A DNA stretch of 64,000 bases from Nocardia takedensis NBRC 100417 (GCF_000308695.1 NZ_BAGG01000263.1:30450-94449), one strand, 5' to 3'; positions 24,804 to 33,926 are shown, counted from the stretch's first letter. Notes: a model not told the origin generated them from the sequence alone. Numbers and translations are program-made.

Positions 24804-27053
24804 TCACAGCGTGGCCGGTTGCGTGAGCGCGGGCGTGAACTCGGCGATGTCGGTGTCGCTGATGTGCAGCACGCGCGCGGAAGCGATGTCGAAGAACAGC
24901 CCGACCACTTCCAGCGCGCCGGTGCCGACCGCGGGCGCGACGGTGGGATGGCCGGTGCGCAGGGCGTGGACCCCGACGGCGACGTTGACCATGCCGAGCT
25001 GGTCGATCTCGTCGAATCCGGCCGCGGCGGCGGCGCGACCGACGGAGTGCCCGCCCAGGAACGCCTCGCGGGTGGTGGCGGCGTGGGTCAGCCACGTGGA
25101 GACGGGATCGGTTCGGGGGTGGTGTCCGGCGCCGGTGTCGGCCAGTGCCTTCATCGCGCCGCATCCGGAGTGACCGCACACGATGACGGTGTTGACTCCC
25201 AGTTCGGTGACGGCGAAGGTGAGCGCGGCTTCCAGGGAGGTGTCGAGTTCGTCGGGGGCGACGAGGTTTCCGACGTTACGAACGGTGAACAGGTCTCCGG
25301 GGCCGCTGCCGGTGATGACGTTCGGCACGATCCGCGAATCGGCGCAGGTCAGCAGCAGCGAGTGCGGCTGCTGACCTTCGCGCAGATCGTGGAGGTGTTC
25401 ACGCAGCAGGGGGGCGTGGTGGCGGTGGTAGTGGTCGACACCGTCGATCACCGGCGCCAGCGCGCCGCCGCGGTCCGGGTCGTGGCGCTGGCGCGCTTTC
25501 CAGGGTGCGAGCCCGCGGATCAGCGACGCGGCCGGGTGCCGTTGCGGGCTGCGCTGCGCCGCCGCGGCGAGCGCGGCCGAGCCGATCTCGTCGATGAGGA
25601 CGATGCCGCCCGCGCCGCGATGGCGGCGCACCCATTCCCCGATCGCCTCGGCGACGGCGTGGTCGAGGAAGTCGGCGGTGATCTCGACGGTGACGTGGCT
25701 GTCGGCGGGCACGGCGGCCAGCACTCGGGTAAGGCGCGGCAGGGACAGGAAACTGCACGTGCCCTCGATGGTCACCCGCCATCGGCGCGTGGGCAGTGTG
25801 CCCACCGGTTCGGCGTGCACCGACGCGCGCACCGAACGCCACAACACCAGGACCACCGCGAGCAGCAACCCGAGCAGCACACCTTCGAGCAGGTTCAGCA
25901 ACATGACCCCGGCGATGGTGGTGAGGTAGACCGGCAGGTCTCCGGTGCGCCGTGCCAGGCGGATGTGGGCGATCTTGATCAGCTGGATCCCGATGACGAT
26001 CAGCAGCCCGGCCAGCGCGGATTTGGGGATCTGCTGCACGAGCCCGGCCAGCGCGAGGGAGAACACGAGGATCCACACCCCGTGCAGGATGGTGGAGGCG
26101 CGGGTCCGGGCGCCCGCGGTGACGTTGGTCGCCGAGCGCACGATCACCCCGGTGACCGGCAGTCCGCCCAGCATTCCCGAGACCATGTTGGCCGCGCCCT
26201 GGCCGATCATCTCCCGGTTCAGATCCGAGCGCGGCCCGGTGTGCATCTTGTCCACCGCCACCGCCGAGAGCAGGCTCTCCACGCTCGCGATGAGCGCCAT
26301 CGTCAGCACACCGCCCAGGAACGCGCCCCACGCGCCGTCGGGCAGCGCGGGCACGGCGATCGCGTCGAGGATGGAACCGTCCATCACGACCCGTTCCACA
26401 CCGAGGGGAAAGACCAGCGACACGACGGTGGCGCCGAGTACACCGACGAGCGCGGCGGGCACCCGCGACAGCGGCGCGGGCACGTATTTCCAGCCGAACA
26501 GCACCGCGACCACCGTCAGCCCCACCAGCAGGTCACCGCCGTGCAGCGACCCGAGTTGCTCGGGGAGCCGGGTGATGTTCTGCCACACCGAACTGCGCGA
26601 GGATCCACCGAGCAGGACGTGGACCTGTTGCAGCGCGATGATCGCGCCGATTCCGGCGAGCATGGCGTGTACCACGACCGGTGAGATCGCCAGTGCCGCC
26701 CTGGCCACCCGGCTCAGGCCGAGCAGGATCTGCACCAGCCCGGCGGCCACGGTGATCGCGCAGGTCACCTTCCAGCCGAAACGCCCCACCAACTCGGCCA
26801 CCACGACGGTGAGCCCCGCGGCGGGGCCGCTGGCCAGCAGCGGTGAGCCGCCGAGTAGCCCGGCCACGATGCCGCCGGCGGCCGCGGCGATGAGCCCGGC
26901 CATGACGGGGGCGTCCGAGGCGATCGCGATGCCCAGCGACAGCGGCAACGCGACGAGGAACACCACGATCGAGGCGGGCAGATCGTGGCGCGCGACCGCG
27001 CGGAGGCGGTCGAGGGTGTGAGCGGGCATGCCGGCGGAGGGGTCTGTGGACAT
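24804..27053 (-). CDS. SulP-family anion transporter fused to beta-carbonic anhydrase
   Basis: 749-residue fusion. Residues 1-400 are a SulP permease (about 12 helices, GGSPLLASGPAAGLT and VTGVIVRSATNVTAGARTR), residues 430-530 a STAS-like region, and residues 560-745 a beta-carbonic anhydrase with zinc ligands in CADSR and CGHSGCG. Such fusions transport bicarbonate and interconvert it with CO2. ATG at 27053 has AAGG upstream. A perfect BlaI-type palindrome (27228-27252) lies 175 bases above it, tying it to the copper regulon; why that should be is unknown. Confidence 0.88.
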   Translation of the reverse strand: MSTDPSAGMPAHTLDRLRAVARHDLPASIVVFLVALPLSLGIAIASDAPVMAGLIAAAAGGIVAGLLGGSPLLASGPAAGLTVVVAELVGRFGWKVTCAITVAAGLVQILLGLSRVARAALAISPVVVHAMLAGIGAIIALQQVHVLLGGSSRSSVWQNITRLPEQLGSLHGGDLLVGLTVVAVLFGWKYVPAPLSRVPAALVGVLGATVVSLVFPLGVERVVMDGSILDAIAVPALPDGAWGAFLGGVLTMALIASVESLLSAVAVDKMHTGPRSDLNREMIGQGAANMVSGMLGGLPVTGVIVRSATNVTAGARTRASTILHGVWILVFSLALAGLVQQIPKSALAGLLIVIGIQLIKIAHIRLARRTGDLPVYLTTIAGVMLLNLLEGVLLGLLLAVVLVLWRSVRASVHAEPVGTLPTRRWRVTIEGTCSFLSLPRLTRVLAAVPADSHVTVEITADFLDHAVAEAIGEWVRRHRGAGGIVLIDEIGSAALAAAAQRSPQRHPAASLIRGLAPWKARQRHDPDRGGALAPVIDGVDHYHRHHAPLLREHLHDLREGQQPHSLLLTCADSRIVPNVITGSGPGDLFTVRNVGNLVAPDELDTSLEAALTFAVTELGVNTVIVCGHSGCGAMKALADTGAGHHPRTDPVSTWLTHAATTREAFLGGHSVGRAAAAAGFDEIDQLGMVNVAVGVHALRTGHPTVAPAVGTGALEVVGLFFDIASARVLHISDTDIAEFTPALTQPATL

Positions 27054-27227
27054 GGGCATCCTTGTCGAGTTCGAGACCCGTGCCCCGGCAGGCACGAAAA
27101 GGGAAGGGACCGATGTGGACTCGAGCGTCGCGGTGACCGCTCGGCACGGCGCGACTCTACGGACCTATCGTCGGCAACGACAGTGACCGCAGTCACAGAT
27201 CACGGCATTTATCAGCGGATTCTCAGA

Positions 27228-27252
27228 GAAATACTATGTCACATAGTATTTC
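27228..27252. promoter_or_regulatory. BlaI/CopY-type operator A (perfect palindrome)
   Basis: Arms GAAATACTATG and CATAGTATTTC around TCA: 11 of 11 bases symmetrical. It is the best of seven related sites with core ACTATG-N3-CATAGT. Each arm contains TAGTAT, a good -10 hexamer. Upstream of the SulP-carbonic anhydrase gene. Confidence 0.7.
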
Positions 27253-27298
27253 GGTGCGGCGTGGATCGGCGCGGTGATGCCGTGTCGAGACATCGGAT

Positions 27299-28213
27299 TC
27301 ACCACGAGATCTCCTCGCAGTGCTTGCGGGCGGCCTCGGGTTCGATCTGGATGGTGGCGTGCGCGAGCCCGAACTGGTGGGACAGCAGTTGCTGCGCTTG
27401 CCCCAACACCGCGGCGGGGTCGGCGTCGGAGGCGGCCGTGAGGTGGACCGAGGCGACTTCCATGCCGCTGGTGACCGTCCAGACGTGCAGGTCGTGGGCG
27501 TCGCGGACGCCGGGCAGCGCGGTCAGCGCCAGGGTGATCGCGTCGATGTCGAGGGCCTCGGGGGCGTGCTGGAGCAGGATCCTGACCGCTTGGCGTCCCA
27601 GGTTGAACGCGCGCGGCAGCACGAACAGCGCGATCGCCACGCCGATGGCCGGGTCGGCGTAGCGCCAGCCGAACACCAGGGTGACGATGCCGCTGGCCAG
27701 CACGCCGATGGAGCCGAGCATGTCGGACATGACCTCAAGGTAGGCGCCGCGCACGTTGAGGCTCTCCTTGGCTCCCGAGCGCAGCAACAGGAAGGCCGCC
27801 ACGTTCATCGCCAGGCCGACCAGCGCGACGATGGTCACCGGCAGTCCGGGGACCTCGGGCGGGGACTGGAAGCGTTCGATCGCCTCGTAGCCGACCCATC
27901 CCGCGACCGCGAACAGCAGGACCGCGTTGAGCAGCGCGGCGAAGACCTCGACGCGGTGCAGGCCGAAGGTGCGGTCGGGCCGTGCCGTGGCGCGCTGGGC
28001 GGCCATGATCGCGGCCAGGGCCATCAGGATGCCGAACACGTCGGTGAACACGTGCGCCGAATCCGACAGCAGCGCCAGCGACGAGGTCGTCAACCCGACG
28101 GCCACCTGCGCGACGACCGTGACCAGGCCCAGGCCGGCCGCGATCCACAGTTTGCCGACGTGGCGGCTGGACGCGCTGGCCCCGGCCGGTGCGTGTGAGT
28201 GTTGATGTCCCAT
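27299..28213 (-). CDS. CDF-family cation exporter
   Basis: 304-residue cation diffusion facilitator with His-rich start (GHQHSHA), LLSDSAHVFTD in helix 2, MSDMLGSIGV in helix 5 and DAHDLHVW in the cytoplasmic domain. Full length, ATG at 28213 behind GGGAGG. It is a paralogue of the frameshifted CDF at 19398-20385 but with a different His-Asp pattern, so the metals may differ (Zn or Co, or Cd). A candidate operator lies at 28241-28258. Confidence 0.9.
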   Translation of the reverse strand: MGHQHSHAPAGASASSRHVGKLWIAAGLGLVTVVAQVAVGLTTSSLALLSDSAHVFTDVFGILMALAAIMAAQRATARPDRTFGLHRVEVFAALLNAVLLFAVAGWVGYEAIERFQSPPEVPGLPVTIVALVGLAMNVAAFLLLRSGAKESLNVRGAYLEVMSDMLGSIGVLASGIVTLVFGWRYADPAIGVAIALFVLPRAFNLGRQAVRILLQHAPEALDIDAITLALTALPGVRDAHDLHVWTVTSGMEVASVHLTAASDADPAAVLGQAQQLLSHQFGLAHATIQIEPEAARKHCEEISW

Positions 28214-28240
28214 CGTTGTGAACCTCCCAGCTATAATATA

Positions 28241-28258
28241 GTCACATTCGCATATGAC
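28241..28258. promoter_or_regulatory. Candidate ArsR/SmtB-like operator upstream of CDF
   Basis: GTCACATTC and GCATATGAC form imperfect 9-base arms with no spacer, within an AT-rich promoter (TATAATATAG nearby). It is not a copy of the ACTATG-N3-CATAGT site. Position 28 bases above the start codon fits a repressor. Confidence 0.4.
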
Positions 28259-28294
28259 AAAGTATCGGGTGTGATCTTCCGTGTCGCGCGGGGG

Positions 28295-29296
28295 TCATCG
28301 GTCGCGGGGCGCGGCGTGCGCGGTGGCCGCGGGCGCGCCGGGCGGTGTCCGCCCGTGCAGGTGGCGCAGGTAGTCGTTGTAGGCGAGCAGTTCGGGGTCC
28401 TCGCTGGTGGTGTAGCGCTCGGCGACGGTGTTGGCGCGGTGTTCGTCGCGATGCCAGCGGATCGCGAAGATCGTGACGACGATCAGCGCCACCGGTTCGC
28501 CGTAGGACCAGGCCAGAGCGCCCGCGGCGTTCTGATCGGCCAGGGGGTCGATGCTCCAGCGCGGTGGTGGTGTCGCGAACAGGGTGATCATCGGCGAGGT
28601 CGCCATCATGAGCACGACGCCGAGGAAGACGTGCAGCGGCATTTCGACGAAGATGTCGAAGAACCGGCCGAGGTTGGTCCGGCGGATCGGCAGCGGGCCG
28701 GTGGACAGGACCGGGACGATGAACAGCAAGCCGCTGGCCAGGAAGAACACCTCGAGGCCGAGATGGCCGACCGCACTGGCACCGAGGATGTCCATGAGCG
28801 GGGTGAGATAGAGCCCGTAGTAGCCGACCAGGAATACCGGGATGGTGCAGGCCGGATGCAGCGCCGCGCGCGCGAGGCGGCTGCGCAGTCCCCCCAGTGC
28901 CAGGCTCAGCAGGATCCGGCCACCGCCGTGGTGGGCGGCCGAGCGCAGCAGCAGCACTCCGGGGCTGCCGAGGACCCACAGCGGCGGTATCAGGATCGAC
29001 AGGGTCAGATGCTGGAACATCCACACGCTGAACAGCCGGTACCCGTACCCCTCGATCCCCAGGCCGGTGACCGCGACGAGGATCGCGCATCCGGTCGTGA
29101 ACGACACGGTGCGCCACCACGGCCACCGCCGCCCCGCGCGCCGCACCCGGACCACACCCCACCCGTAGCAGGCCGCGAGCACGAGCCCGGTCACCGGCAG
29201 GACCGGGACCGGCTGCGGGGCCCAGCCGAGAAAGGCCGTCAGCGACGGCGCGGCCTCGGGCAGGTGGACCGCGGTGGCCAGGGCCGTGAGCGGCAT
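28295..29296 (-). CDS. ctaG: CtaG-family cytochrome oxidase assembly/copper protein
   Basis: 333-residue membrane protein with about nine hydrophobic helices and the caa3_CtaG family pattern: FSVWMFQHLTLSILIPPLW and VEMPLHVFLGVVLM with conserved histidines (QHL, PLH). Family members supply copper to cytochrome oxidase or act in copper tolerance. It follows copC by 4 bases, forming a minus-strand operon below the BlaI-type operator at 29913. A second copy of the CtaG domain is fused to CopD at 36526-38550. Confidence 0.85.
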   Translation of the reverse strand: MPLTALATAVHLPEAAPSLTAFLGWAPQPVPVLPVTGLVLAACYGWGVVRVRRAGRRWPWWRTVSFTTGCAILVAVTGLGIEGYGYRLFSVWMFQHLTLSILIPPLWVLGSPGVLLLRSAAHHGGGRILLSLALGGLRSRLARAALHPACTIPVFLVGYYGLYLTPLMDILGASAVGHLGLEVFFLASGLLFIVPVLSTGPLPIRRTNLGRFFDIFVEMPLHVFLGVVLMMATSPMITLFATPPPRWSIDPLADQNAAGALAWSYGEPVALIVVTIFAIRWHRDEHRANTVAERYTTSEDPELLAYNDYLRHLHGRTPPGAPAATAHAAPRDR

Positions 29297-29300
29297 CGGC

Positions 29301-29867
29301 TTATCGGTCGCGGGGCTTGGGTCGCCCGCCTCGCAGGACCACGGCCAGCCCCGCCGCGATCAGCACGCCCGCCAACGCCAGCACCCACAGGATCGGGAAC
29401 CCGGTGTCGGTGTCGGTCTTCGTGTCCGCGGTCGCCGGGGCGGGGGGTGGGGCGGCGGCGGTGTCGAGCGCGGCGGCGCCCGCCGAGGGCGAGGGCGCGG
29501 CGAGCGCGGTGACGGTGAAACCGTAGGAGCCGGTGATCGGGTGTCCGTCGGCCGAGACCACCCGGTAGCCGACGGTGAACTGCCCGGCGGGCAGTCCCGG
29601 CCGCAGTGTGGCGCGCACCGTGGGCCCGTCGACGGTCACGCCCTGCGCGACCCACTGCTCGTCGGCCGGCCCGCCCATCACCGACACCGTGGCGAACTGC
29701 TGGGCGATGCGCTGGTTGAACGTCAGCGTCACCGCTGTCGGCGTCGTGTCCAGGACCGCGCTGGGGGCCGGGTCGGAGCCCTCCAGCTCACTGTGGGCCG
29801 AAGCGGTGGCGCCTGTGGATGCCAGCGCGGCCGCGATCAGCGCGACTGCCGTCGCTGTTCGAATCAT
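29301..29867 (-). CDS. copC: CopC-type periplasmic copper-binding protein
   Basis: 188-residue secreted protein. Signal peptide cleaved to leave an N-terminal AHSELEGSDPAP, whose histidine is a Cu(II) ligand in CopC; SADGHPITGSYGF supplies the Asp/His pair. A C-terminal helix after a long Ala/Pro linker anchors it (YcnJ/CopC style). It binds Cu(II) outside the membrane and passes it to CopD. First gene after the BlaI-type operator C, 46 bases away, followed by ctaG. Confidence 0.9.
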   Translation of the reverse strand: MIRTATAVALIAAALASTGATASAHSELEGSDPAPSAVLDTTPTAVTLTFNQRIAQQFATVSVMGGPADEQWVAQGVTVDGPTVRATLRPGLPAGQFTVGYRVVSADGHPITGSYGFTVTALAAPSPSAGAAALDTAAAPPPAPATADTKTDTDTGFPILWVLALAGVLIAAGLAVVLRGGRPKPRDR

Positions 29868-29912
29868 CCGATCCTCCTCGACCGGCGGGTCCGGTCGGCG
29901 CCCGCCACCTAA

Positions 29913-29931
29913 ATACTATGCAACATAGTAT
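29913..29931. promoter_or_regulatory. BlaI/CopY-type operator C
   Basis: ATACTATG and CATAGTAT around CAA: perfect 8-base arms. It lies between copC (minus) and blaI (plus), and each arm contains the -10-like TAGTAT, one for each direction. A single repressor dimer would block both promoters. Confidence 0.7.
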
Positions 29932-30070
29932 CTGGGGTTCGGTGCCGCGGGTTGCGGCCCCGACCGCGACGCGGGTGGCGGGGTCGCGTGGAGGTCGGCG
30001 ACGGTGTGCGGTGCCGGTCGCGGGCGGCGTGGTGCGGCACAATCGGGACGGGGAGAACGCGAGGAGAGCG

Positions 30071-30436
30071 GTGAAAGGACTGGGCGCACTCGAGGCTCGG
30101 GTGATGGACCTGCTGTGGGACAGCGACGAGCCGTTGTCGGTCCACGACCTGGTGGAGGGTCTGGCCGAACCCGGCAGGCGTCCACCCGCCTACACCACGG
30201 TGCTGACGGTGGTGACCCACCTGTGGGAGAAGGAGTGGGTGCTGCGGGAGAAGGTCAGCCGCGCCTACCGTTACCGTCCCCGCCGCAGCCGTGCCGAGGC
30301 GACGACCGAGGTGCTGCGCGGAATTCTCGACACCACTCCGGACGCGCCCGCGGTGTTGTTGCATCTGGCCCGCACCGCTTCCGCCCGCGAGATCGAGGCG
30401 CTGCGTCGGGGGCTGGCCGAGAGCGGCGATCGGTGA
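30071..30436 (+). CDS. blaI: BlaI/MecI/CopY-family repressor
   Basis: 121-residue repressor with a winged helix (LGALEARVMDLLW, AYTTVLTVVTHLWEKEWVLRE) and a C-terminal dimerisation part. BlaI proteins bind TACA/TGTA-type palindromes and are cut by the BlaR1 protease. GTG at 30071 has GAGGAGA upstream. It overlaps the M56 gene by GTGA. Being next to copC and operator C it is the obvious candidate for the seven ACTATG-N3-CATAGT sites nearby; that assignment is inference. Confidence 0.88.
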   Translation: MKGLGALEARVMDLLWDSDEPLSVHDLVEGLAEPGRRPPAYTTVLTVVTHLWEKEWVLREKVSRAYRYRPRRSRAEATTEVLRGILDTTPDAPAVLLHLARTASAREIEALRRGLAESGDR

Positions 30437-31374
30437 TCCTGGCGCTGGGCTTGGCGATCGCGGCGGCGGTGTCGGCGATCGCGGCGCCGTCGGTGCTGCG
30501 TGCGGTGGAGTCGGTGGCCGCGCCGGTGGCCACGATCGCGGCATGGCTGGGAGCCATCACGACGGTCCTCGTGCTGACCCTGGCCGCGGTGGCATTCGGG
30601 CTCTGGCCCGGTCACGCTCCCGGCGAGCGGCCCCTGGAGACCCTGCTGACCTGCCTGAGCACGGTGGAGCATCTGACACCGGCCTCGGCGCGAGGTTTCC
30701 TGTGGACGGCCGCGCTGGGCGCGGGGCTCGCGGTGAGCGCGCGGCTGGTGGTGGTCGGCGCCCGCGATGTCCGCGCGCGCGGCCGCTCGATCCGCCACCA
30801 CACCGAGGTGGTGCGGTTGCTGGGGCGCGCCGATCCGCGGCAGGCACGGCTGATCTGGCTCGAGCATCCGGTGCCGCTGGCGTTCAGCGTCGCGGGCAGG
30901 CGCGGCTACATCGTGGCCACCGACGGACTGGCCCGGCGGCTGACACCGCTCCAGCGCAGCGCGGTACTCGCGCACGAGCACGCCCACCTGCGCGGATTCC
31001 ACCACCAGATCCTCGGCGTGTGCCGGGTCCTGGCCGCCGCCTTTCCTCGGATACCGCTGTTCGCCGCCGCGCCGACGGCGGTGGCGGCCCTGGTCGAACT
31101 GGCCGCCGACCGCCGCGCGGCGCGGCTGACCGATCCCGCCTCGATGCGCACCGCGCTGGAGGCGGTAGCGGCCGGATCGAACGCCGGCGGGCTCGACATG
31201 CCGCTGGTCGACGAGTCGCTCGAGCGCCGATGCCGTCGGCTGGCCCCCGGCGCTCCCGCGGTCTCGGCACTGCCCGCGGTGCTCGCGGGCGCGGGGGCGA
31301 TCGCGGCCGGGATGCTGGTGGCCTGCCTGGCGGTCGGTCTGGTCGCCCTCGCGGCCTGCCTGGGACTGCCCTGA
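30433..31374 (+). CDS. M56-family BlaR1-like metallopeptidase
   Basis: 313-residue membrane protein with four or five helices and the zinc motif HEHAH (HExxH) in AVLAHEHAHLRG, as in BlaR1/MecR1 sensors, followed by the ELAADRRA element. There is no penicillin-binding domain, so the signal is not beta-lactam recognition. GTG start overlaps blaI. Presumed role: cut BlaI on sensing a signal (here possibly copper), releasing the operators. BlaI-M56 pairs of this size are common in actinobacteria. Confidence 0.85.
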   Translation: MILALGLAIAAAVSAIAAPSVLRAVESVAAPVATIAAWLGAITTVLVLTLAAVAFGLWPGHAPGERPLETLLTCLSTVEHLTPASARGFLWTAALGAGLAVSARLVVVGARDVRARGRSIRHHTEVVRLLGRADPRQARLIWLEHPVPLAFSVAGRRGYIVATDGLARRLTPLQRSAVLAHEHAHLRGFHHQILGVCRVLAAAFPRIPLFAAAPTAVAALVELAADRRAARLTDPASMRTALEAVAAGSNAGGLDMPLVDESLERRCRRLAPGAPAVSALPAVLAGAGAIAAGMLVACLAVGLVALAACLGLP

Positions 31375-31469
31375 CGAAGAGCGGAGCCACCTCGGTGACG
31401 CGGGGGCTCGCGTTCCGGGCGGCACCCGCGACGACACCGCTGTCGGTGTTCCGGTGGCGGTGCTGGGTG

Positions 31470-32198
31470 TCAGTTCGCCGGGAGCGGGGTGGTGCCGCGC
31501 TGGTCGAGGAGTTGGCCGATGGTGTCGGACTCGGCGGTCTGGGTGGTCAGGATGGTCTCGGCGAGGCGGGCGACGGCGGCGAGTCCGGCGTTGTCGCGGG
31601 CGTAGCGGGCCATCGCCAGCCCGCCTTGGTGATGGCGCAGCAGCAGTTGCAGGTACAGCACGTCGGCGGCCGGGCCCGAGGACTGACGCAGCCTGCGCAG
31701 TTCCTCGGGGCCGGCCATGCCCGGCATCGCCGAGGCCGCGGTCGCGGTCATGTTCGCCATGTCGTGGGTCGAGGGTGAGGGCCCGGATTCCCGGGCTCGC
31801 ATCCACGTCATCACCGCGCCGGGCGCGCTCGCCGGTTGCTCCCACAGCGACAGCCACCCCTGCATCGTCCCGATCTGGCTCTGCTGGGTGGTGACCACGT
31901 CGTAGGCCAGCGTTCGGATCTCCGGATCGTCGGTGCGCGCCATCGCCAGCGCCGACATCTCCACCGCCTGTCCGTGATGGGCCGACATGTCCTGGGCGAA
32001 TCCGACATCGACGACCGTGTGCTCGCGCAGATCCGGGCGGGGACTGATCTGCCACCCGACACCGACACCGAGCATCACCGCCGCCGCCAGCGCCGCGAGC
32101 AACGCCGGACGCACCGGCAGCCGGGGCCTGCTCCACCGCGACACCGACGGCGGATCGGGTCGAGCGTCGTTGTCCGGGACCGGGGCATCGAGGGTCAT
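31470..32198 (-). CDS. DUF305-family ferritin-like/copper-associated protein
   Basis: 242-residue membrane-anchored protein: one helix near residues 32-48, then two DUF305 four-helix-like repeats with MSAHHGQAVEM and RHHQGGLAMA, His/Met pairs suited to metal. DUF305 proteins are exported and appear in copper-resistance and oxidative loci. 10 bases after the DUF3105 gene, so an operon; the pair is a known actinobacterial association. Function unproven. Confidence 0.85.
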   Translation of the reverse strand: MTLDAPVPDNDARPDPPSVSRWSRPRLPVRPALLAALAAAVMLGVGVGWQISPRPDLREHTVVDVGFAQDMSAHHGQAVEMSALAMARTDDPEIRTLAYDVVTTQQSQIGTMQGWLSLWEQPASAPGAVMTWMRARESGPSPSTHDMANMTATAASAMPGMAGPEELRRLRQSSGPAADVLYLQLLLRHHQGGLAMARYARDNAGLAAVARLAETILTTQTAESDTIGQLLDQRGTTPLPAN

Positions 32199-32208
32199 CT
32201 GTGGTCTT

Positions 32209-32988
32209 TCACGGAGTCGGGGTGGTGGATGGCGCGGGTGCTGTGTCGACGGGTACCGCGTCGGGGCCTGGCGGATCAGGTTGGAACGGCGGCGGGTCGT
32301 CCGGGTCGAAGCCGCCCACGACCGAACAGCTGGCGCCCGGTTCGGGATGGGTGTTCGGGTTCTGACGCAGCGCGGCGACGAACTGGTCGATTCGGCGGTC
32401 CTCGACCCGGTCCACGCGCAGCTGGCGGCCCCACGATTGCAGACTCACCCGCGTCGGCTGCCCCGGATACGGCGACATCAGCATGTAGCCCTGCCCACGC
32501 ACCTTGCCCTCGAGGACGGCGATCTCCTGCGCCGAGAGCCCGCACGGATCGTAGGTGATCCAGACCGCGCCGTGTTCGAGGGCGTGTACCGCGTTCTCCG
32601 TGCGCAACGCCACCGTGTAGACCATCCCGCCGCACGCGGCCCAGTACTGGTCGTGGGGCCCGCCCATGGGCGGGCTGCGATCGTAGGCGACCCGCTGCGG
32701 GCTGCGCACGTGCTTGCCCGGCGCGTACTCGGCGCGTTCGACCCCCTCGATTCCCACCGACGGATCCGGGGTATCGGAATCGGGGAGGTAGCGCGCCCGC
32801 TCCGCCATATCCTGATACTTGGGAACCATGTGGTAAACGAGCACGCCGACGAGCGCGAGCACGCAGACCGCTCCCAGCACGAGCGGCCAGGACGGACCGC
32901 GCCGCGGTTCGAGCGCCCGCGGTATCGGTGCCCGTCGCCGGGAAGCACGCGCCGCGCCGCGCCGCCCCGGCGACCACGCAATCCTCAT
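32209..32988 (-). CDS. DUF3105-family membrane protein
   Basis: 259-residue protein with a cytoplasmic basic N-terminus, one helix at about residues 32-48 and an extracellular DUF3105 domain (YDRSPPMGGPHD, EHGAVWITYDP, VSLQSWGRQL), including His/Cys residues. Family function unknown; it usually precedes a DUF305 gene. ATG at 32988 is preferred to a TTG at 33060, which would overlap operator D. The tail is proline-rich. Confidence 0.82.
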   Translation of the reverse strand: MRIAWSPGRRGAARASRRRAPIPRALEPRRGPSWPLVLGAVCVLALVGVLVYHMVPKYQDMAERARYLPDSDTPDPSVGIEGVERAEYAPGKHVRSPQRVAYDRSPPMGGPHDQYWAACGGMVYTVALRTENAVHALEHGAVWITYDPCGLSAQEIAVLEGKVRGQGYMLMSPYPGQPTRVSLQSWGRQLRVDRVEDRRIDQFVAALRQNPNTHPEPGASCSVVGGFDPDDPPPFQPDPPGPDAVPVDTAPAPSTTPTP

Positions 32989-33060
32989 CGTGACCTCACA
33001 CTCTCTTCCGAGCGCGAACCCGCGCCATGACACTTCGCCGCCCGAAACCGGCCGAGTCAA

Positions 33061-33079
33061 ATACGAGGCTACATAGTTT
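33061..33079. promoter_or_regulatory. BlaI/CopY-type operator D (imperfect)
   Basis: ATACGAGG-CTA-CATAGTTT: the right arm is canonical, the left differs at two positions. About 75 bases above the DUF3105 start. Confidence 0.5.
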
Positions 33080-33168
33080 TTCGTTGTTCGAGAGGAGGCG
33101 GTGTGCGCTCCGCTCGATGACGCAACAGGATTCGAACTCTCGCGCAGCTATATCTACGGAGCCATTTC

Positions 33169-33187
33169 GTACTATGTGACATAGTTT
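33169..33187. promoter_or_regulatory. BlaI/CopY-type operator E
   Basis: ACTATG-TGA-CATAGT core with flanking GT/TT. It lies between the DUF3105 operon and the small protein-CysK-MFS cassette, some 315 bases above the latter. Confidence 0.65.
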
Positions 33188-33500
33188 TTACTTAGAAGAC
33201 ACTGAGAATCCACGCGAATGTGGTGTCGATCACGGTGCGTCGCGGCGGCGATGGCTACCTTGCCCTTCGTGCAAGGAATCCCCTCATCAGGTTTCTCGAG
33301 CACATCCGCCGCGCCGGGCGGGAATGTTGGGCCCGTCCGGCGCGGCCCCCTCGGACTCGGCGTCGGGCCGGCACCCGACGCCGAGATCCGCGGCGGCGTG
33401 ACGAGACGCTCGCCGCGGCGGTCCCGGTGATCGAATCGTCGAGGTGAACGCGCGGGATCGACGCGGCAATTCATAGCTTTCGGCTACTACAGTCTGGGGT

Positions 33501-33926
33501 GTGGGTGTGGGTGTGGGTGTGGGGCAGCGGGTTCGCGGGGCCGACGCGGCGCTCGGCGCACTGTGCGCCCTGCTGCTGCTCGCGTTCTCGCTCATCGGCT
33601 GTGACGATCGCCATGCCCGATCCGCACCGGACCCGGAGTCGGTCTCGACATCGCAATCCGCGTCGCCGATGTGCCTGGACGGCCCCGGCGATGTGAACAC
33701 CGACGGCCGCGTGCCCCATGCCGGGCACTTCACCGCGTTGCCGGGACCGGCCCGCCACGAGCACGACGCTCTCGGGCGCGCGGTGCCGATACCGGCCGCC
33801 GCGCTGCCCGGCCCCGACGACGACACCACATCGGCGGTGCCGCGCTGTCACGGCCCGCCCACGGCGGCATCACCCGCGCGGGGAGGGCGGCAGATCCTGG
33901 TTCGTCTCTGTATCCAGCGGCGCTGA
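33501..33926 (+). CDS. Small secreted or lipoprotein, cassette member 1a
   Basis: About 141 residues. A hydrophobic stretch ALCALLLLAFSLIGCDD looks like a lipoprotein signal with cysteine. The rest is disordered, rich in Pro, His and Asp, ending RQILVRLCIQRR. The GTG start is uncertain because the first codons lie in a GTGGGT repeat (33499-33523) that offers several in-frame GTG codons. Its counterpart upstream of the second CysK-like gene (55886-56323) has the same position and a similar final motif. No known function. Confidence 0.55.
   Translation: MGVGVGVGQRVRGADAALGALCALLLLAFSLIGCDDRHARSAPDPESVSTSQSASPMCLDGPGDVNTDGRVPHAGHFTALPGPARHEHDALGRAVPIPAAALPGPDDDTTSAVPRCHGPPTAASPARGGRQILVRLCIQRR

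Larger units (their letters stand above)
32989..33500. other. Regulatory gap between DUF3105 and small secreted protein
   Basis: About 510 bases with operators D and E. A plus-strand open frame from 33220 to 33447 has a GTG start but no ribosome binding site and an Arg/Pro-rich tail; I do not call it a gene. A run of GTGGGT repeats begins at 33499. Confidence 0.4.

Noticed and set aside
24765..26684. Very long antisense frame opposite the SulP gene
   Set aside because: Arg/Gly/His-rich composition typical of antisense frames in high-GC DNA.
28228..28258. AT-rich site above the second CDF as another BlaI operator
   Set aside because: It lacks ACTATG-N3-CATAGT; the dyad is of a different type.
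33220..33447. Plus-strand open frame of 75 codons
   Set aside because: No ribosome site, Arg/Pro-rich end, composition of a GC-rich shadow frame.
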